A DNA stretch of 64,000 nt. Origin: an uncultured Blautia sp. (lineage in GTDB: Bacteria > Bacillota > Clostridia > Lachnospirales > Lachnospiraceae). The position numbers and the translations under genes are program-made. Of the stretch, positions 25,590 through 34,788 are shown one piece after another. Location: NCBI RefSeq assembly GCF_947654165.1, contig NZ_CANTKB010000015.1:1-64000 (forward strand), in the 5' to 3' direction. Within the stretch, counting starts at the first letter, position 1. Each line of letters opens with the position of its first letter. Below the pieces are notes generated by a model that worked only from the letters and a program-made list of their open reading frames with translations, did no database searches and was not told where the DNA came from.

Positions 25590-27518
25590 ATGAAAAATAA
25601 CAGTATAAAAAAGACATTGCCAAGAATCATCCGAAATATGGTATTGGTCTTGATCCTTTTGATCCTTCCGGCAAATATCTGGCTGCAGATCAGTATTATC
25701 CACGGAAACCAGGAGGAAAGTTCCAGGGAAGTATTCGGACAGTTCCAGCAGTTGATTGAGACAAATAACAGGGATTTGGAACTGAAAAAACAAGAGTTTT
25801 CTGAGCGGTGTATTCAGGCTGCTGATGCAGCAGCTTATTTTGTATCACACGATTCTTCTGTGACCTCGAATTTTGAACAGACCAGAGAACTTGCGGAAAA
25901 GCTGGATATAGATGAACTGCATTTTTTTACTCCAGACGGAAAGATTTATTTCGGTACACATCCCCAGTACTATGGATACACCTTTCATTCCGGAGAACAG
26001 ATGGAGTTTTTTCTTCCGATGCTGGAGGATAAAAATCTGAAGCTGTGTCAGGAGATCATGCCCAACACAGCAGAAAAAAAGGAGATGCAGTATGCAGCCG
26101 TATGGCTGGAAGACGGAAGCGGTATTGTGCAGATTGGTATGGAGCCGAGACGTTTAATGGAAATTATGGAGGAAAAGAGCCTGAAAAAAGTAGTTTCTTC
26201 TTTTCCGTTTGACCTGAGAGGATATTTTCATGTGGTGGATAAGAATACCATGCAGATTATCGCATCAACAGCCGAGAGTATGATTGGGAAAGATATGAGC
26301 CAGGAATTGAAAAGTGCCGGAGCACTGAAAAACTTTCAGGCATATCACTATAAATATCATGGAAAGAGATATTGTGTATATTCTCAGGTGTACAAGGATT
26401 ATATCTTACTTCGCAGTTACACTTCCATTTATCCTATCAAAGAGGTCTTGGTGTCGTCTATGTTGGTGCTTCTGTATGTAGGAGTGGCAGCGGTTGTGGT
26501 CATTGTGATCATTACCTGGTATGTGAATAAACAGCTTTCTAATAATCTGACACAGCTTGTCGATGACCTGAAGAAAATTGAAAACGGACATCTGGAAAGC
26601 ATTCATCTGAAAACCAGAATTACAGAACTTGATGACCTGATTTTTTACATTAATCAAATGATGCAAAGTATCCGGCTTAACTGGAATAAATTATCTCATG
26701 TGATTGACAAAGGGCAGCTTCCGGTGGGAATTTTTGAAGATAATGTCTTTTATAAGAAAACATTCCTGAATCAGAGGCTTCTGGAAATCTTGGGCATTGG
26801 AGATTATGAAGGGATTCCTTCTGCACAGATAAACCAGATGGTAAAAGAAAGACTGTATCAGGCAGAACAGGGTCTTGTAGATTCAGCAGAACAAATCTAC
26901 AGATATAATAAGAACGGAAGTGAGGTCTACTTGCGTATAGAGAAGATTTTGGATGAGCAGAGTATGACGTATTATGTTACTGACGTTTCGCTCTGGTGGG
27001 GAGAAATCTATCAGCTTAGAGAGAAAAGCAACCGTGATCCCCTTACAGAATTGTATAATCGCAGAGGCTTTAATGACAAGGTCAGCGAACTGTTTAAGAC
27101 ACCGGAGATTCTTGGATATGCAATGATCCTTATGCTGGATGCAGACGGTCTGAAAAAAATCAATGATGTATACGGACATCGGACAGGAGATGCCTACCTG
27201 AAAGAAATCAGCGATCAGCTACGTGAATCTGTTGGGAAAGAAGCAGTATGTGCCAGACTTGGAGGAGATGAATTCGTAGCGTTTGTGTATGGGTATTCGT
27301 CTTACCGGGAATTGGAAGAAATCATTGCAAATCTAAAGGAAAAACGGGGCAGTGTCTTTATACAGGAACATTCGGAACGAAAAGAAGCTGTGGAATTTTC
27401 TCTGGGATGTGCTTTTTATCCTATGGATGGCACGGATTATCATCTTTTAATGCATCTGGCAGATGAGACAATGTATCAGGAAAAGAGAAGCAGAAAATCA
27501 TTGTGCGGACGGCCATAA
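25590..27518 (+). CDS. Membrane-bound diguanylate cyclase with extracellular sensor
   Basis: 642 residues. A transmembrane segment (about 16-34) precedes an extracellular sensor of roughly 250 residues, probably Cache-like. A second membrane segment (about 285-308) leads to a HAMP-like stretch, a PAS-like linker and a C-terminal GGDEF domain (NRDPLTELYNRRGF, LMLDADGLKKIND, RLGGDEF at 558-562). The active-site motif is intact, so synthesis of cyclic di-GMP is expected. The RxxD inhibitory site five residues before GGDEF is absent (the segment reads RESVGKEAVCARL). It is a single gene with GAGAGGGGGG upstream. Confidence 0.9.
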   Translation: MKNNSIKKTLPRIIRNMVLVLILLILPANIWLQISIIHGNQEESSREVFGQFQQLIETNNRDLELKKQEFSERCIQAADAAAYFVSHDSSVTSNFEQTRELAEKLDIDELHFFTPDGKIYFGTHPQYYGYTFHSGEQMEFFLPMLEDKNLKLCQEIMPNTAEKKEMQYAAVWLEDGSGIVQIGMEPRRLMEIMEEKSLKKVVSSFPFDLRGYFHVVDKNTMQIIASTAESMIGKDMSQELKSAGALKNFQAYHYKYHGKRYCVYSQVYKDYILLRSYTSIYPIKEVLVSSMLVLLYVGVAAVVVIVIITWYVNKQLSNNLTQLVDDLKKIENGHLESIHLKTRITELDDLIFYINQMMQSIRLNWNKLSHVIDKGQLPVGIFEDNVFYKKTFLNQRLLEILGIGDYEGIPSAQINQMVKERLYQAEQGLVDSAEQIYRYNKNGSEVYLRIEKILDEQSMTYYVTDVSLWWGEIYQLREKSNRDPLTELYNRRGFNDKVSELFKTPEILGYAMILMLDADGLKKINDVYGHRTGDAYLKEISDQLRESVGKEAVCARLGGDEFVAFVYGYSSYRELEEIIANLKEKRGSVFIQEHSERKEAVEFSLGCAFYPMDGTDYHLLMHLADETMYQEKRSRKSLCGRP

Positions 27519-27648
27519 ATTTTGGCAAAAAACGTCAAAAAGGAAGAAAAAGCTGGACTTTTCCAAGGAGACAAGTTATTATATTGCAGTGTAGAAGTTT
27601 ACTGTACAGGAAAAGAAAAAATTAGATAGATTTCTAGGAGGATATGTG

Positions 27649-28965
27649 ATGAAAAAAGTTGTGAAGTTTGGCGGAAGCTCTCTTGCCAGTGCAGAACAGT
27701 TTAAAAAAGTAGGAGCCATTATCCGTGCAGACGGAACCAGAAGATATGTGGTACCTTCTGCTCCTGGAAAACGGTTTTCGGATGACACGAAGGTGACAGA
27801 CTTGTTATATGCGTGCTATCGTGCAGCAGATAAGACAAAGTTTCAGGCTGTGCTTGCTGAAATCAAGAGCCGATATCAGGAGATTATTGATGGATTGGGA
27901 CTGACTCTTTCTCTGGAAGAAGATTTTCAGGTGATCGAGGAGAATTTCAGAAATCAGGTGGGAGAAGAATATGCAGCATCCAGAGGTGAATACTTAAATG
28001 GTAAAGTCATGGCAGCGTATTTGGAGTATGAGTTTGTAGACCCGGCTGAGATGATTCGTTTTGACGGAAATGGTCAGTTTGATGCAGAGATCACAGAGCT
28101 TCTGGTTCAGAAGAGATTAAAAAATGTAGATGCTGCGGTGGTTCCTGGATTCTATGGAGCTAAGGAAAACGGTGAGATCAAGACATTTTCCAGAGGTGGT
28201 TCTGATGTGACGGGCTCCATTATTGCCGGTGCCCTTGATGTAGATCTGTATGAAAACTGGACAGATGTATCCGGTGTTATGGTAACAGACCCAAGAATCA
28301 TCAAGGAGCCGAAGGTGATTGATACCATTACATACAGAGAGCTTCGTGAGTTATCCTACATGGGTGCCACAGTGCTTCATGAGGATGCGATTTTCCCGGT
28401 TCGAAAAGCGGGAATACCTATTAATATTAAGAATACCAATGCACCGGATGCCCCGGGCACTATGATTGTGGAAGATACCTGCAAAAAGCCGCCTTACACC
28501 ATTACCGGTATTGCGGGTAAGAAAGGATTCTGTTCTCTGTTTATCGAAAAATCCATGATGAACTCAGAGATTGGATTTGGCCGTAAAGTTCTTCAGGTAC
28601 TGGAAGAACAGGGAATCTCCTTTGAACATGTTCCTTCCGGTATTGATACTATGACGGTATTTATTCATCAGGACGAGTTTACAGAGAAAGAACAGCAGGT
28701 GATTTCCGGTGTGCATAAAGCGGTGAAACCCGATTATATGGAACTGGAATCAGATCTGGCTTTGATCGCTGTAGTGGGAAGAGGAATGAAATCAAATCGC
28801 GGTACAGCAGCGAGAATTTTTGCGGCTCTGGCTCATGCAAATGTCAATGTGAAGATGATTGACCAGGGTTCCAGTGAGCTGAACGTCATTGTAGGTGTAC
28901 GCGATGAAGATTTTGAACCTGCTATCCGTGCTATTTATGATATTTTTGTAGAAACACAACTCTAA
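27649..28965 (+). CDS. lysC: Aspartokinase
   Basis: 438 residues from the ATG at 27649, with TAGGAGG upstream (a GTG one codon earlier is possible). It phosphorylates aspartate, the first step to lysine, threonine and methionine. The kinase motif KFGGSSLA is at the N-terminus, FSRGGSDVTGS and ENWTDVSGV follow, and two C-terminal ACT regions (about 300-438) should bind amino-acid inhibitors. Length and sequence resemble the monofunctional YclM/ThrA-like type. Which end product controls it cannot be read. The 130-base gap before it shows no lysine riboswitch. Confidence 0.93.
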   Translation: MKKVVKFGGSSLASAEQFKKVGAIIRADGTRRYVVPSAPGKRFSDDTKVTDLLYACYRAADKTKFQAVLAEIKSRYQEIIDGLGLTLSLEEDFQVIEENFRNQVGEEYAASRGEYLNGKVMAAYLEYEFVDPAEMIRFDGNGQFDAEITELLVQKRLKNVDAAVVPGFYGAKENGEIKTFSRGGSDVTGSIIAGALDVDLYENWTDVSGVMVTDPRIIKEPKVIDTITYRELRELSYMGATVLHEDAIFPVRKAGIPINIKNTNAPDAPGTMIVEDTCKKPPYTITGIAGKKGFCSLFIEKSMMNSEIGFGRKVLQVLEEQGISFEHVPSGIDTMTVFIHQDEFTEKEQQVISGVHKAVKPDYMELESDLALIAVVGRGMKSNRGTAARIFAALAHANVNVKMIDQGSSELNVIVGVRDEDFEPAIRAIYDIFVETQL

Positions 28966-28974
28966 AAAATGTAT

Positions 28975-29015
28975 AAAAAACCGGTTTTCTCTTGACAAAG
29001 GGAGCCGGTTTTTTT
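28975..29015 (+). terminator. Terminator of the aspartokinase gene
   Basis: AAAAAACCGG (28975-28984) pairs with CCGGTTTTTT (29005 onward), extended by weaker inner pairs. The next promoter lies inside its 3' half. Confidence 0.85.
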
Positions 29016-29020
29016 ATACT
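28992..29020 (+). promoter_or_regulatory. Promoter of the YtrA-type regulator/ABC operon
   Basis: TTGACA (28992-28997) and TATACT (29015-29020) have a 17-base spacer. The -35 box is in the terminator loop and the -10 box in its T tract. Confidence 0.85.
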
Positions 29021-29023
29021 TAA

Positions 29024-29048
29024 AGTGTACTAGGACACATAGTACACA
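29024..29048 (+). promoter_or_regulatory. YtrA-type operator
   Basis: AGTGTACTA (29024-29032) and TAGTACACA (29040-29048) form an inverted repeat with a 7-base spacer. It lies just downstream of the -10 box, over the expected start site. YtrA-subfamily GntR regulators are known to use AGTGTACTA-type half sites, so autorepression is likely. Confidence 0.75.
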
Positions 29049-29090
29049 CATGACACAAGTGATACAGTGACCGGGAAAGGAGGAAAAAGC

Positions 29091-29462
29091 TTGATCGTAA
29101 TCGATTATCAGAATCGGAAGCCTATTTATGAACAGGTAGTAGAGAGGTTTCAAAAGCTGATCATAACAGGTGCTTTGGAGCCGGATACTCAGATGCCTTC
29201 TGTACGGGCACTTGCTACAGAACTTGCCATTAACCCCAATACGATACAAAAAGCCTATACGATTCTGGAACAGAAAGGTTATATCTATCCGGTGAAGGGC
29301 CGGGGGAATTTTGTCTCAGGCAATGAAGATCTGAAAGAACAGCAGAAGATGGTATTTTTTCAAAAACTGGGGAATCTCATACAGGAAGGAAAGGAAATCG
29401 GAGTTTCAAAGGACCTTTGTCTTCAGAAAACGGAGGAGTTCTATGAGGAGGACAGAACATGA
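29091..29462 (+). CDS. GntR-family regulator, YtrA subfamily
   Basis: 123 residues from the TTG at 29091, chosen because AAAGGAGGA lies directly upstream; a GTG at 29067 is in frame. The winged helix-turn-helix (IYEQVVERFQKLIITGAL, MPSVRALATELAINPNTIQ, GYIYPVKGRGNFV) is followed by a short helical tail without a large effector domain, as in YtrA. It overlaps the ABC ATPase gene by 4 bases and probably represses this operon until an envelope signal (often an antibiotic) appears; the signal is inferred from the family. Confidence 0.92.
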   Translation: MIVIDYQNRKPIYEQVVERFQKLIITGALEPDTQMPSVRALATELAINPNTIQKAYTILEQKGYIYPVKGRGNFVSGNEDLKEQQKMVFFQKLGNLIQEGKEIGVSKDLCLQKTEEFYEEDRT

Positions 29463-30361
29463 TAAAAACAGAGAATTTGTGTAAAACATTTGGAAAACTC
29501 CAGGCGGTTCATAATGTTACATTGTCGATTGCAGATAACTGTATTTTTGGATTAGCAGGAACCAATGGTGCAGGAAAGAGTACCCTGCTTCGGATGCTTT
29601 CCGGTGTGCTGAGGCAGGACAGTGGGAGTATTTCTATAGATGGCAGAGAGGCTTACGAAAACCCGGAGGTAAAGGAAGATATCTTCTTTTTGCCGGATAC
29701 GTCTTATTTCTTTCAGAATGCGTCCATGGCGGATATGGCAGAGTATTATTCCATGTTTTATCCGAGATATGACAAGGACAGATTTCATAAACTTGTGAAT
29801 AATCTGGGATTGGATAAAAAAAGAAAAATCAGTACCTTTTCCAAAGGAATGAAGCGACAGGCAGCCCTGCTCCTGGGGGTTTGTTCAGGAACCAAATATT
29901 TATTCTGTGATGAAACTTTTGACGGGCTGGATCCTGTGATGCGGCAGGCGGCCAAGAGTATTCTGGCCTATGAGGTGACAGAACGGGAGTTTACCCCGGT
30001 GATCGCTTCTCATAATCTGCGAGAATTGGAAGATATCTGTGACCGTGTGGGGCTGTTACATAAAGGAGGCGTGCTGCTCTCAAAAGACGTGGAGGAGATG
30101 AAACTTCAGATTCACAAAGTACAATGTGTGATTCCGGAGATACAGGATGAAGAGCAGCTGCTGGGAGAACTGGATGTGCTGCAGATGGAAAAGAGACTGT
30201 CCCTGCTCACTATGGTAGTCCGGGGAAGTCATGAGGAAATCATGGCAAAGATTCAGGAGAAACATCCATTGTTTGCCGAGGCGATTCCACTTACATTAGA
30301 AGAGATCTTTATCAGTGAAACGGAGGTAGCTGGATATGACATCAAAAAATTATTTATGTAG
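29459..30361 (+). CDS. ABC transporter ATP-binding protein
   Basis: 300 residues. Walker A is GTNGAGKST, the signature is TFSKGMKRQ instead of the usual LSGGQ, and Walker B is YLFCDETFDGLDP. It resembles the YtrB/YtrE and bacitracin-type export ATPases. It overlaps the permease gene by 26 bases and is expected to work with it at the membrane. Confidence 0.93.
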   Translation: MIKTENLCKTFGKLQAVHNVTLSIADNCIFGLAGTNGAGKSTLLRMLSGVLRQDSGSISIDGREAYENPEVKEDIFFLPDTSYFFQNASMADMAEYYSMFYPRYDKDRFHKLVNNLGLDKKRKISTFSKGMKRQAALLLGVCSGTKYLFCDETFDGLDPVMRQAAKSILAYEVTEREFTPVIASHNLRELEDICDRVGLLHKGGVLLSKDVEEMKLQIHKVQCVIPEIQDEEQLLGELDVLQMEKRLSLLTMVVRGSHEEIMAKIQEKHPLFAEAIPLTLEEIFISETEVAGYDIKKLFM

Positions 30362-32408
30362 AGGTATCAAAGAAAATATCCGGAGAAATATGTTTTTGAC
30401 GATCCTGATTTCACTGGCACTTTTGGTAGTTTTTCCGGTTTACTGTATTACCGGCATGGAAGGTGCAGGTCATATAGAAGCGTATATGGGATTTGACGGC
30501 TACCAGAGAATACTGCTTCGCTGCATAGGCCCGGACAGCCCGGCAAGTATCGTGGTAGTGGCTGCTGCGGTTTTATATGCACTGTTAGGGTTTGGATATC
30601 TGTATTCCGGGGAGAAGACAGATTTTTACCATAGCCTTCCCATGAAAAGAGAAGCCCTTTATCTGGTATCTATGGTAAGCAGTCTTATCAGTTTCGTGGT
30701 TCCCTATCTGGTTTCCATTGGAATGGCTTACATGATCGGTATGGTGAGTGGGGGAAATTCTCCTTATGTACTGAAAATCACCATGATGATCATTGGACTG
30801 CATCTGCTGTACTTCCTGGTATTTTATACAGGTGCAGTGTTAGCAATACTTCTCACAGGAAACCTGTTTACCGGAGCACTGGGTTTTGCGGGGATTATGT
30901 CCTATGGACTGATTCTGGATGCCGCAGTTACTTATATGAATGACCGTTTTTTCCATACCCTCAGTGCAAGAGCACCGCTGTTTACCTCCTGGTTTTTGTC
31001 GCCGGTTGTCGTATATGTTAATTCCTGTATAGGCGGTGAAAATCTGGCAGAAATGTGGAGCGGACAGGGAGTTTTAAGAGGCGGCGGTATTGAAGAACTA
31101 TACAGAAATGGAATGATTTATGGCGTGGTTATGCTGGTGATGCTTTTGGGGCTTAATATCTGGATTTATAAGATTCGACCATCAGAAAGCTATCACAAAG
31201 CCATTGCTTTTCCAAAACTGGAGCCAGTGATTAAGGTGTGCAGCGTGATTCCCATATCCCTTCTGGCAGGTCTGGTGTTCAGTGCGGGGATGAAGCATGT
31301 TTTTCCATGGATGGTAGTTGGAACGGTGGTATCTGCCCTGGTGCTTTCCGCAGCATTTGATTTCCTGTACACACTGGATATCAGAAGCTGTATCAAGCCG
31401 AAAGTGACAGATGGCATGATCTTAGCCGTATTGGCACTGGTGGTTACAGGATACCGGATGGATATTACAGGTGTAGATTCTTTCCTGCCGGATAAGGACA
31501 AGATTGAAACCATGTCTGTACAGTTAAATAGCATTAGCGATGCATTTAGCTACCCGGAAGGATATTATGGAAGGGATGTACTGAATGAGGACAGGCTGGA
31601 ATCGTTTGATCCTGTTTACCAGCTGGCAAAGACAGGGGTTGCGTATTATAAACAGAATGATGGAAATGAGGAAGGCAAGATCATGGTTGACGTTGATATT
31701 GCATTCCATATGAAATCAGGAAAAACCGTGTATCGGAACTATTATATTCCAGAAACAGAAGAGGTATTGAAAGCCATTGAAGAAATCTACGATGACTGGG
31801 ATTACAGAGAAAAAATCATGCCTACTTACTATGCCACAGCAGAAGAGATTGACTTCCTTTACGTGATTGACCATATGGGAAGAAGGATGCAGATGGATGT
31901 TCCTCAAAATAAACTGGAGATTCTTTATAAAACCTATAAAAATGAATTGGAGTCCATGACATTTTCTGAGAGCAGCAAGCAGCGTGTGATTGGTTATATC
32001 AGTGCGGAACAGAAGAGGCAGGATAGTTATAGCAGGGAAGATTATATGGCTACCTGGGATCTTCCAGTGTATGAAGGGTTTGAGGAGACAAAAGCCATGC
32101 TGGAAGAGCTTGGATATCCGATCATTGATACCATTCCGGCAGAGGAGGTCTTAAGAATCCGGCTTACCAGTTCAGATGACATGGGAAATACGGAAGGGGA
32201 AGTGATTCTGGAAAAGAAAGAAGATATGGAACGCATCTTGGAGGCATTATCTTATGGAGATGGCCGTTACAGGGTAGGCAGCCCTATGGAATACGGGGTC
32301 AATGTAGAGATTACCTGGAATGACAGATTCAAGGAACAGTGGAGACCGTTATATCTTATGAACAACGGAACAGTGGATGATATTTTAAAAGAATTGCATA
32401 TTGACTAA
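30336..32408 (+). CDS. ABC-2-type permease protein with large C-terminal soluble part
   Basis: 690 residues. About eight membrane segments lie in the first 375 residues (for example FLTILISLALLVVFPVYCI). About 300 mostly charged residues follow with no further clear membrane segment, and these could be exported or cytosolic. The substrate is unknown. Its place behind a YtrA-type regulator and an ATPase suggests drug or lipid export or envelope stress response. Confidence 0.8.
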   Translation: MTSKNYLCRGIKENIRRNMFLTILISLALLVVFPVYCITGMEGAGHIEAYMGFDGYQRILLRCIGPDSPASIVVVAAAVLYALLGFGYLYSGEKTDFYHSLPMKREALYLVSMVSSLISFVVPYLVSIGMAYMIGMVSGGNSPYVLKITMMIIGLHLLYFLVFYTGAVLAILLTGNLFTGALGFAGIMSYGLILDAAVTYMNDRFFHTLSARAPLFTSWFLSPVVVYVNSCIGGENLAEMWSGQGVLRGGGIEELYRNGMIYGVVMLVMLLGLNIWIYKIRPSESYHKAIAFPKLEPVIKVCSVIPISLLAGLVFSAGMKHVFPWMVVGTVVSALVLSAAFDFLYTLDIRSCIKPKVTDGMILAVLALVVTGYRMDITGVDSFLPDKDKIETMSVQLNSISDAFSYPEGYYGRDVLNEDRLESFDPVYQLAKTGVAYYKQNDGNEEGKIMVDVDIAFHMKSGKTVYRNYYIPETEEVLKAIEEIYDDWDYREKIMPTYYATAEEIDFLYVIDHMGRRMQMDVPQNKLEILYKTYKNELESMTFSESSKQRVIGYISAEQKRQDSYSREDYMATWDLPVYEGFEETKAMLEELGYPIIDTIPAEEVLRIRLTSSDDMGNTEGEVILEKKEDMERILEALSYGDGRYRVGSPMEYGVNVEITWNDRFKEQWRPLYLMNNGTVDDILKELHID

Positions 32409-32428
32409 CCGTTTGCATAAAACAGAGG

Positions 32429-32455
32429 GCGCCCTGACAAAAGGGGCGCTTTTTC
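32429..32455 (+). terminator. Terminator of the YtrA/ABC operon
   Basis: GCGCCCT pairs with AGGGGCGC (one bulge) and is followed by TTTTTC. Confidence 0.8.
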
Positions 32456-32502
32456 TGATTCAAAGAGCAGAAAGGGAAGCTGTCTGTAGTGCCTATTAGC
32501 CG

Positions 32503-32532
32503 TTGACAAGAGGCTCTCAGGAAGGGTAAAAT
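32503..32532 (+). promoter_or_regulatory. Promoter of the ArsR-like regulator gene
   Basis: TTGACA (32503-32508) and TAAAAT (32527-32532) have an 18-base spacer, 40 bases before the start codon. Confidence 0.75.
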
Positions 32533-32572
32533 AAACATATAAGATGTTCGAAAACAACGAGGATGGAACAAA

Positions 32573-33493
32573 ATGAGCAGATTATTAAAGTTAGAAAACG
32601 AAAAAGAATTAATGGCACTTGGAAAGGCCCTGTCTTCTGAGAGCAGGATCAGGATATTGGAACTTTTGCAGGATGGCCCCCTCTGTGTCAATGATATTGC
32701 GGAGATTCTGGGAATCCCTGCTTCTTCTGCTGCCTTGAATATCCGTGTACTGGAAGAGGCAGACCTGATCCGCACAGAACTAAAACCAGGGGTCAGAGGA
32801 TCTATGAAGCTCTGCATCCCTCAGGAATTTCAGGTGATGCTGGATCTGGAAAAGAAAGAAGAACAGACAGAAGAAGTGATTTCCATGCCGGTAGGAAGCT
32901 ATGTGAATTACCGGATCACTCCTACCTGTGGAATGGTCAATGATGAAGAATATATTGACGGTGAGGATGAACCGAGATGTTTTTATGACCCAAGGAGAAT
33001 CAGTGCAAAACTGGTCTGGTTTTCCTCCGGTTATCTGGAATATCGATTTCCTAATGCGGGCATGCAGAAGGCGGAGGTGAAGTCCCTGGAATTTTCGGCA
33101 GAGCTTTGTTCGGAGACTGCAGATTATGATCTGGACTGTCCTTCTGATATTACCCTGTGGATCAATGGTTTCGAGGCAGGCACCTGGAACTGTCCTTCTG
33201 ATTTTGGGGGAAGGAGAGGGAAACTGAATCCTGACTGGTGGGAGGATAAGAATACCCAGTACGGGAATCTGAAACGCTGGTATATTGATGAGAACGGCAC
33301 ATATCTGGATGGGGAACAGGTAAGCAGCAAGGGGATTCATCAGTATGGTCTGGCAGAAGGTGATTATATTTCTGTAAAGATCGGCATCAAGGAAGATGCA
33401 GAGCATATAGGCGGGGTAAATATCTTTGGCAGCTCTTTTGGGGATTATCCTCAGGATCTGGTGATGAAAGTAAAATATGAAAAGAATTTCTAA
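32573..33493 (+). CDS. ArsR-like winged-helix regulator with large C-terminal domain
   Basis: 306 residues. The first 90 or so form an ArsR-type winged helix (ALSSESRIRILELLQDGPL, VNDIAEILGIPASSAALNI, LEEADLIRTELKPG). The C-terminal 200 residues are beta-rich and acidic with several Trp (DWWEDKNTQYGNLKRWYID) and look like an effector or sugar-binding-like domain I cannot name. No metal-binding cysteine pair of classical ArsR is seen. It lies upstream of galK in the same direction but with separate promoters, so control of the gal genes is possible but unproven. Confidence 0.75.
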   Translation: MSRLLKLENEKELMALGKALSSESRIRILELLQDGPLCVNDIAEILGIPASSAALNIRVLEEADLIRTELKPGVRGSMKLCIPQEFQVMLDLEKKEEQTEEVISMPVGSYVNYRITPTCGMVNDEEYIDGEDEPRCFYDPRRISAKLVWFSSGYLEYRFPNAGMQKAEVKSLEFSAELCSETADYDLDCPSDITLWINGFEAGTWNCPSDFGGRRGKLNPDWWEDKNTQYGNLKRWYIDENGTYLDGEQVSSKGIHQYGLAEGDYISVKIGIKEDAEHIGGVNIFGSSFGDYPQDLVMKVKYEKNF

Positions 33494-33500
33494 AAAGGAC

Positions 33501-33528
33501 TTTACAAGCAAGATTTCTATGTTATAAT
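33501..33528 (+). promoter_or_regulatory. Promoter of galKT
   Basis: TTTACA (33501-33506) and TATAAT (33523-33528) have a 16-base spacer. The leader to the ATG at 33604 is A+T-rich, with AATATAAACATAAATAATGA-like repeats and no clear operator. Confidence 0.7.
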
Positions 33529-33603
33529 CACAATATAAACATAAATAATGAATTGAAACATGAAATATGTTTTAAAAAATAAATTCAATGGGAGGGTAAT
33601 ACG

Positions 33604-34773
33604 ATGCAGCAAAAATTATTAGAGAAGTTTCAGGAATTATTCGGAGGAGAGGGAGATATTCGTTCTTACTTCTCACCAGGTCGTGTGAACTTAATCGGTG
33701 AGCACACAGATTACAACGGGGGACATGTATTTCCATGTGCACTTACCATCGGTACTTACGGAATCGCAAGAAAAAGAGAAGACCGTAAAATCCGTTTTTA
33801 CTCTGAAAATTTCAGCAGATTAGGTGTATTTGAGACAAGCCTGGATGATCTGGTTTACCATGAGGAGGCAAACTGGACCAATTATCCGAAGGGAGTCGTA
33901 TGGGCATTTAAAGAAAAAGGATATGTGGTAGATACCGGGTTTGATTTAGTGATGAACGGAAATATTCCAAACGGTTCCGGACTTTCTTCTTCTGCTTCTG
34001 TAGAACTTCTGATGGGCGTGATCCTGGTGGATCTTTTTGGATTTGAAGGTCTGTCTATGATCGACCTGGCACTTCTTGGACAGTACGCAGAGAACAAATT
34101 TAATGGTATGAACTGTGGTATCATGGATCAGTTTGCCATTGCTATGGGAAAAGAAAACCAGGCGATTTTCCTGGATACCGCAGATTTAAGCTATGAATAT
34201 GCTCCGATCGAAATGAAGGGTGCAAAGATTGTCATTGCAGCAAGCAACAAGAAGAGAAAACTGACGGATTCCAAGTACAATGAACGCCGTGCAGAGTGTG
34301 AAGAAGCACTGGCTGATATTCAGAAACAGATGGATATTAAAGCTCTGGGAGACTTGACAGAAGAGCAGTTTGAAGAAGTGAAGGATGCTGTGAAGAATCC
34401 GGTGTGCCGCAAACGTGCAAAGCATGCGGTATATGAAAACCAGAGAACCATCAAAGCCGTTGCTGCCTTAAAAGCAGGGGATTTAGAGACCTTTGGAAAA
34501 CTGATGAATGCCTCCCATGTTTCCTTAAGAGATGACTATGAAGTGACAGGTAAGGAACTGGATACGTTAGTAGAAGCTGCATGGAAGCAGGAGGGTGTCG
34601 TTGGTTCCCGTATGACAGGAGCAGGATTCGGCGGCTGTACTGTCAGCATTGTAAAAGAAGAAGCTATTGATGAATTTATTAAACATGTAGGTGAGATCTA
34701 CGAAAAAGAGATTGGCTATGCAGCAGATTTTTATGTAGTGGAAATCGGAGACGGAAGCAGAAGAATCGGATAA
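33604..34773 (+). CDS. galK: Galactokinase
   Basis: 389 residues, the normal length. It phosphorylates galactose to galactose 1-phosphate in the Leloir pathway. The GHMP-kinase motifs are complete: the substrate signature GRVNLIGEHTDYNGG, the ATP loop PNGSGLSSSASVELL, the catalytic Asp region MNCGIMDQFA and the C-terminal SRMTGAGFGGCTVS. GGGAGGG precedes the ATG. galT follows after 15 bases. Confidence 0.98.
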   Translation: MQQKLLEKFQELFGGEGDIRSYFSPGRVNLIGEHTDYNGGHVFPCALTIGTYGIARKREDRKIRFYSENFSRLGVFETSLDDLVYHEEANWTNYPKGVVWAFKEKGYVVDTGFDLVMNGNIPNGSGLSSSASVELLMGVILVDLFGFEGLSMIDLALLGQYAENKFNGMNCGIMDQFAIAMGKENQAIFLDTADLSYEYAPIEMKGAKIVIAASNKKRKLTDSKYNERRAECEEALADIQKQMDIKALGDLTEEQFEEVKDAVKNPVCRKRAKHAVYENQRTIKAVAALKAGDLETFGKLMNASHVSLRDDYEVTGKELDTLVEAAWKQEGVVGSRMTGAGFGGCTVSIVKEEAIDEFIKHVGEIYEKEIGYAADFYVVEIGDGSRRIG

Positions 34774-34788
34774 AGAGAGGGCAGAAGC

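Noticed and set aside
27519..27648. Possible lysine riboswitch before aspartokinase
   Set aside because: The gap is only about 130 bases and none of the conserved L-box elements or an attenuator hairpin is present.
32780..33511. Open frame of 243 codons antisense to the ArsR-like gene
   Set aside because: No start signal and no motif; the plus-strand frame has a clear winged helix and promoter.
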